Shown here piece after piece: positions 7,097-8,081 of a stretch of 8,081 nt of DNA (position 1 is its first letter; every line of letters starts with the position of its first letter). The stretch covers positions 1 through 8,081 of the forward strand of contig VGDA01000149.1 in the NCBI GenBank assembly GCA_016869915.1. Reading direction: 5' to 3'. Position numbers and translations under genes: made by a program. This stretch comes from Alphaproteobacteria bacterium. GTDB lineage: Bacteria; Pseudomonadota; Alphaproteobacteria; CACIAM-22H2. The notes under the pieces are model-generated. The model saw nothing but the letters and a program-made list of their open reading frames with translations. It made no database searches and was not told the DNA's origin.

Positions 7097-8020
7097 GCGG
7101 CGCCCCGCGGCGGAAAGCGCCGTCATGTCCTCCGCCAGGTCGGCCATGCGCCAGGCGGAGGGCCGGGCGAAGAGCGCCCTCAGGGCGGCGTTGTTGAGTT
7201 CGTGCCCGCCGCGCTCGGCGCGGACATGGCACAGCATGGGCGCGCCCGCGAGGTAGAAGTCGCCGATCGCGTCGAGCAGCTTGTGGCGGACGAACTCGTC
7301 GGGAAAGCGCAGGCCCTCGCGGTTCAGGACGCGGTCGCCATCGACGACGACGGCGTTGTCGAGGCTGCCGCCGCGGGCGAGGCCCGCCGCGCGCAACTGC
7401 TCCACCTCGCGCGCGAAGCCGAAGGTCCGGGCACGGGACACCTCCTCGCGGAATGTAGCCGCGTCGAGCGACAGCTCGATGGACTGCCGCGCGATCGCCG
7501 CCGAGGGAAAGTCGATCATGCAGGAGAGGCGGAAGCCGGCCGATGGCTCGAGGACCACCTTCTTCCCGCCGCCCCCGACGGATATCGGCTCGAGGACCTC
7601 GATCGCCCGGCGCGGCGCGGACTGCTCCTCGATGCCCGCGCAGTCGAGCAGGAAGACGAAGGGGCTTGCGCTGCCATCCATGGCCGGTACTTCCGGACCG
7701 TCGATCTCGATGGCGCAGTTGTCGACCTGGAGGCCGGCCAGGGCGGACATCAAGTGCTCGACCGTCGCGACGCTCGCGCCATCGGGATTGGCCAGGCGCG
7801 AGCAGAGCCGGGTATCGACGACATTGGCCCAGTTCGCCGGGATGTCGCCGCTGCCGGCGAGGTCCGTCCGCCGGAACACGATGCCCGTGCCGGCCTCGGC
7901 CGGACGCAGCGTCATGCGGGTCTTCGTCCCGGAATGAAGTCCGGTCCCGACGCAACTGATGTCGGTCTTCAGGGTCTTCTGGCGGGCGATCGGGGCCGCG
8001 GGGCGCTGGTTGTTCCTCAA
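7085..8020 (-). CDS. lpxC: UDP-3-O-acyl-N-acetylglucosamine deacetylase LpxC
   Basis: Zinc-dependent cytoplasmic enzyme that deacetylates UDP-3-O-acyl-GlcNAc, the committed step of lipid A synthesis; its presence implies a lipopolysaccharide-bearing outer membrane. From the TTG at 8018-8020 it is 311 residues (E. coli 305). Zinc ligands are H89 (TVEHLMSALAG), H246 and D250 (RHKLLDAIGD). E88 matches the general base and H273 (GGHELNN) the second catalytic histidine. The N-terminal RQKTLKTDISCVGTGLHSG is the usual family opening. This TTG was preferred because GGAG lies six bases upstream and the resulting length fits the family. Another in-frame TTG at 8054-8056 adds 12 residues but has no ribosome binding site. 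The C-terminus ends GRRAAG and does not resemble the E. coli tail recognised by FtsH, so turnover may be controlled differently. In relatives ftsZ usually lies upstream, which would be just outside this window. Confidence 0.95.
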   Translation of the reverse strand: MRNNQRPAAPIARQKTLKTDISCVGTGLHSGTKTRMTLRPAEAGTGIVFRRTDLAGSGDIPANWANVVDTRLCSRLANPDGASVATVEHLMSALAGLQVDNCAIEIDGPEVPAMDGSASPFVFLLDCAGIEEQSAPRRAIEVLEPISVGGGGKKVVLEPSAGFRLSCMIDFPSAAIARQSIELSLDAATFREEVSRARTFGFAREVEQLRAAGLARGGSLDNAVVVDGDRVLNREGLRFPDEFVRHKLLDAIGDFYLAGAPMLCHVRAERGGHELNNAALRALFARPSAWRMADLAEDMTALSAAGRRAAG

Positions 8021-8026
8021 GCGGAT

Positions 8027-8030
8027 CTCC
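8027..8030 (-). promoter_or_regulatory. Ribosome binding site that decides the lpxC start
   Basis: The minus strand reads GGAG six bases before the TTG at 8018-8020. The alternative TTG at 8054-8056 is preceded by a T/C-rich stretch (gttttcct) with no Shine-Dalgarno match, so this site favours the shorter protein. Confidence 0.5.
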
Positions 8031-8081
8031 GTTCGGGAAGGGTTGCCGGCTGCCAAAGGAAAACGGCCCGGGAACGTGGAT

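Noticed and set aside
1..8081. A new defence, mobile or biosynthetic system
   Set aside because: The window is filled by conserved housekeeping genes with intact motifs. There are no integrase or transposase genes, no direct-repeat arrays, no tRNA-associated insertions and no unexplained gene-sized gap other than 13-499.

Overview
The window looks like a chromosomal housekeeping segment from a high-GC alphaproteobacterium. The coding regions are strongly biased to G/C at third positions. The minus-strand order lpxC, bamD, recN, ligA is the conserved tail of the alphaproteobacterial division and cell-wall cluster, in which ftsZ normally lies just upstream of lpxC. That position would be beyond the right end here. 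The genus cannot be named from this sequence alone.

Layout, left to right. Bases 1-12 appear to hold the first four codons of a minus-strand gene that runs off the left edge, with an AAGGAG ribosome binding site at 19-24. Bases 13-499 separate it from a plus-strand gene for a large three-domain Xaa-Pro aminopeptidase (pepP type, M24B), whose start is uncertain (500 or 302). The aminopeptidase gene and ligA converge and share a CTAG, so each strand reads TAG there. Four minus-strand genes fill the rest: ligA (NAD+-dependent DNA ligase), recN (SMC-like repair ATPase), bamD (outer-membrane assembly lipoprotein) and lpxC (UDP-3-O-acyl-GlcNAc deacetylase).

How the genes work together. lpxC and bamD serve the outer membrane: lpxC commits precursor to lipid A, and BamD is part of the machine that inserts beta-barrel proteins. 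recN and ligA serve DNA repair and replication, and their ATGA overlap suggests coupled translation. The four probably form one transcription unit read from right to left. The gaps are only 72-80 bases between lpxC and bamD and between bamD and recN. A 9-bp GC-only stem-loop with the lpxC stop codon in its loop could partly separate lpxC from the rest.

I found no mobile element, CRISPR array, RNA gene or novel system. The features most worth a second look are the coding-like N-terminal stretch fused in frame to the aminopeptidase, the shared stop codon, the stem-loop at the lpxC stop, and the TTG start chosen for lpxC.
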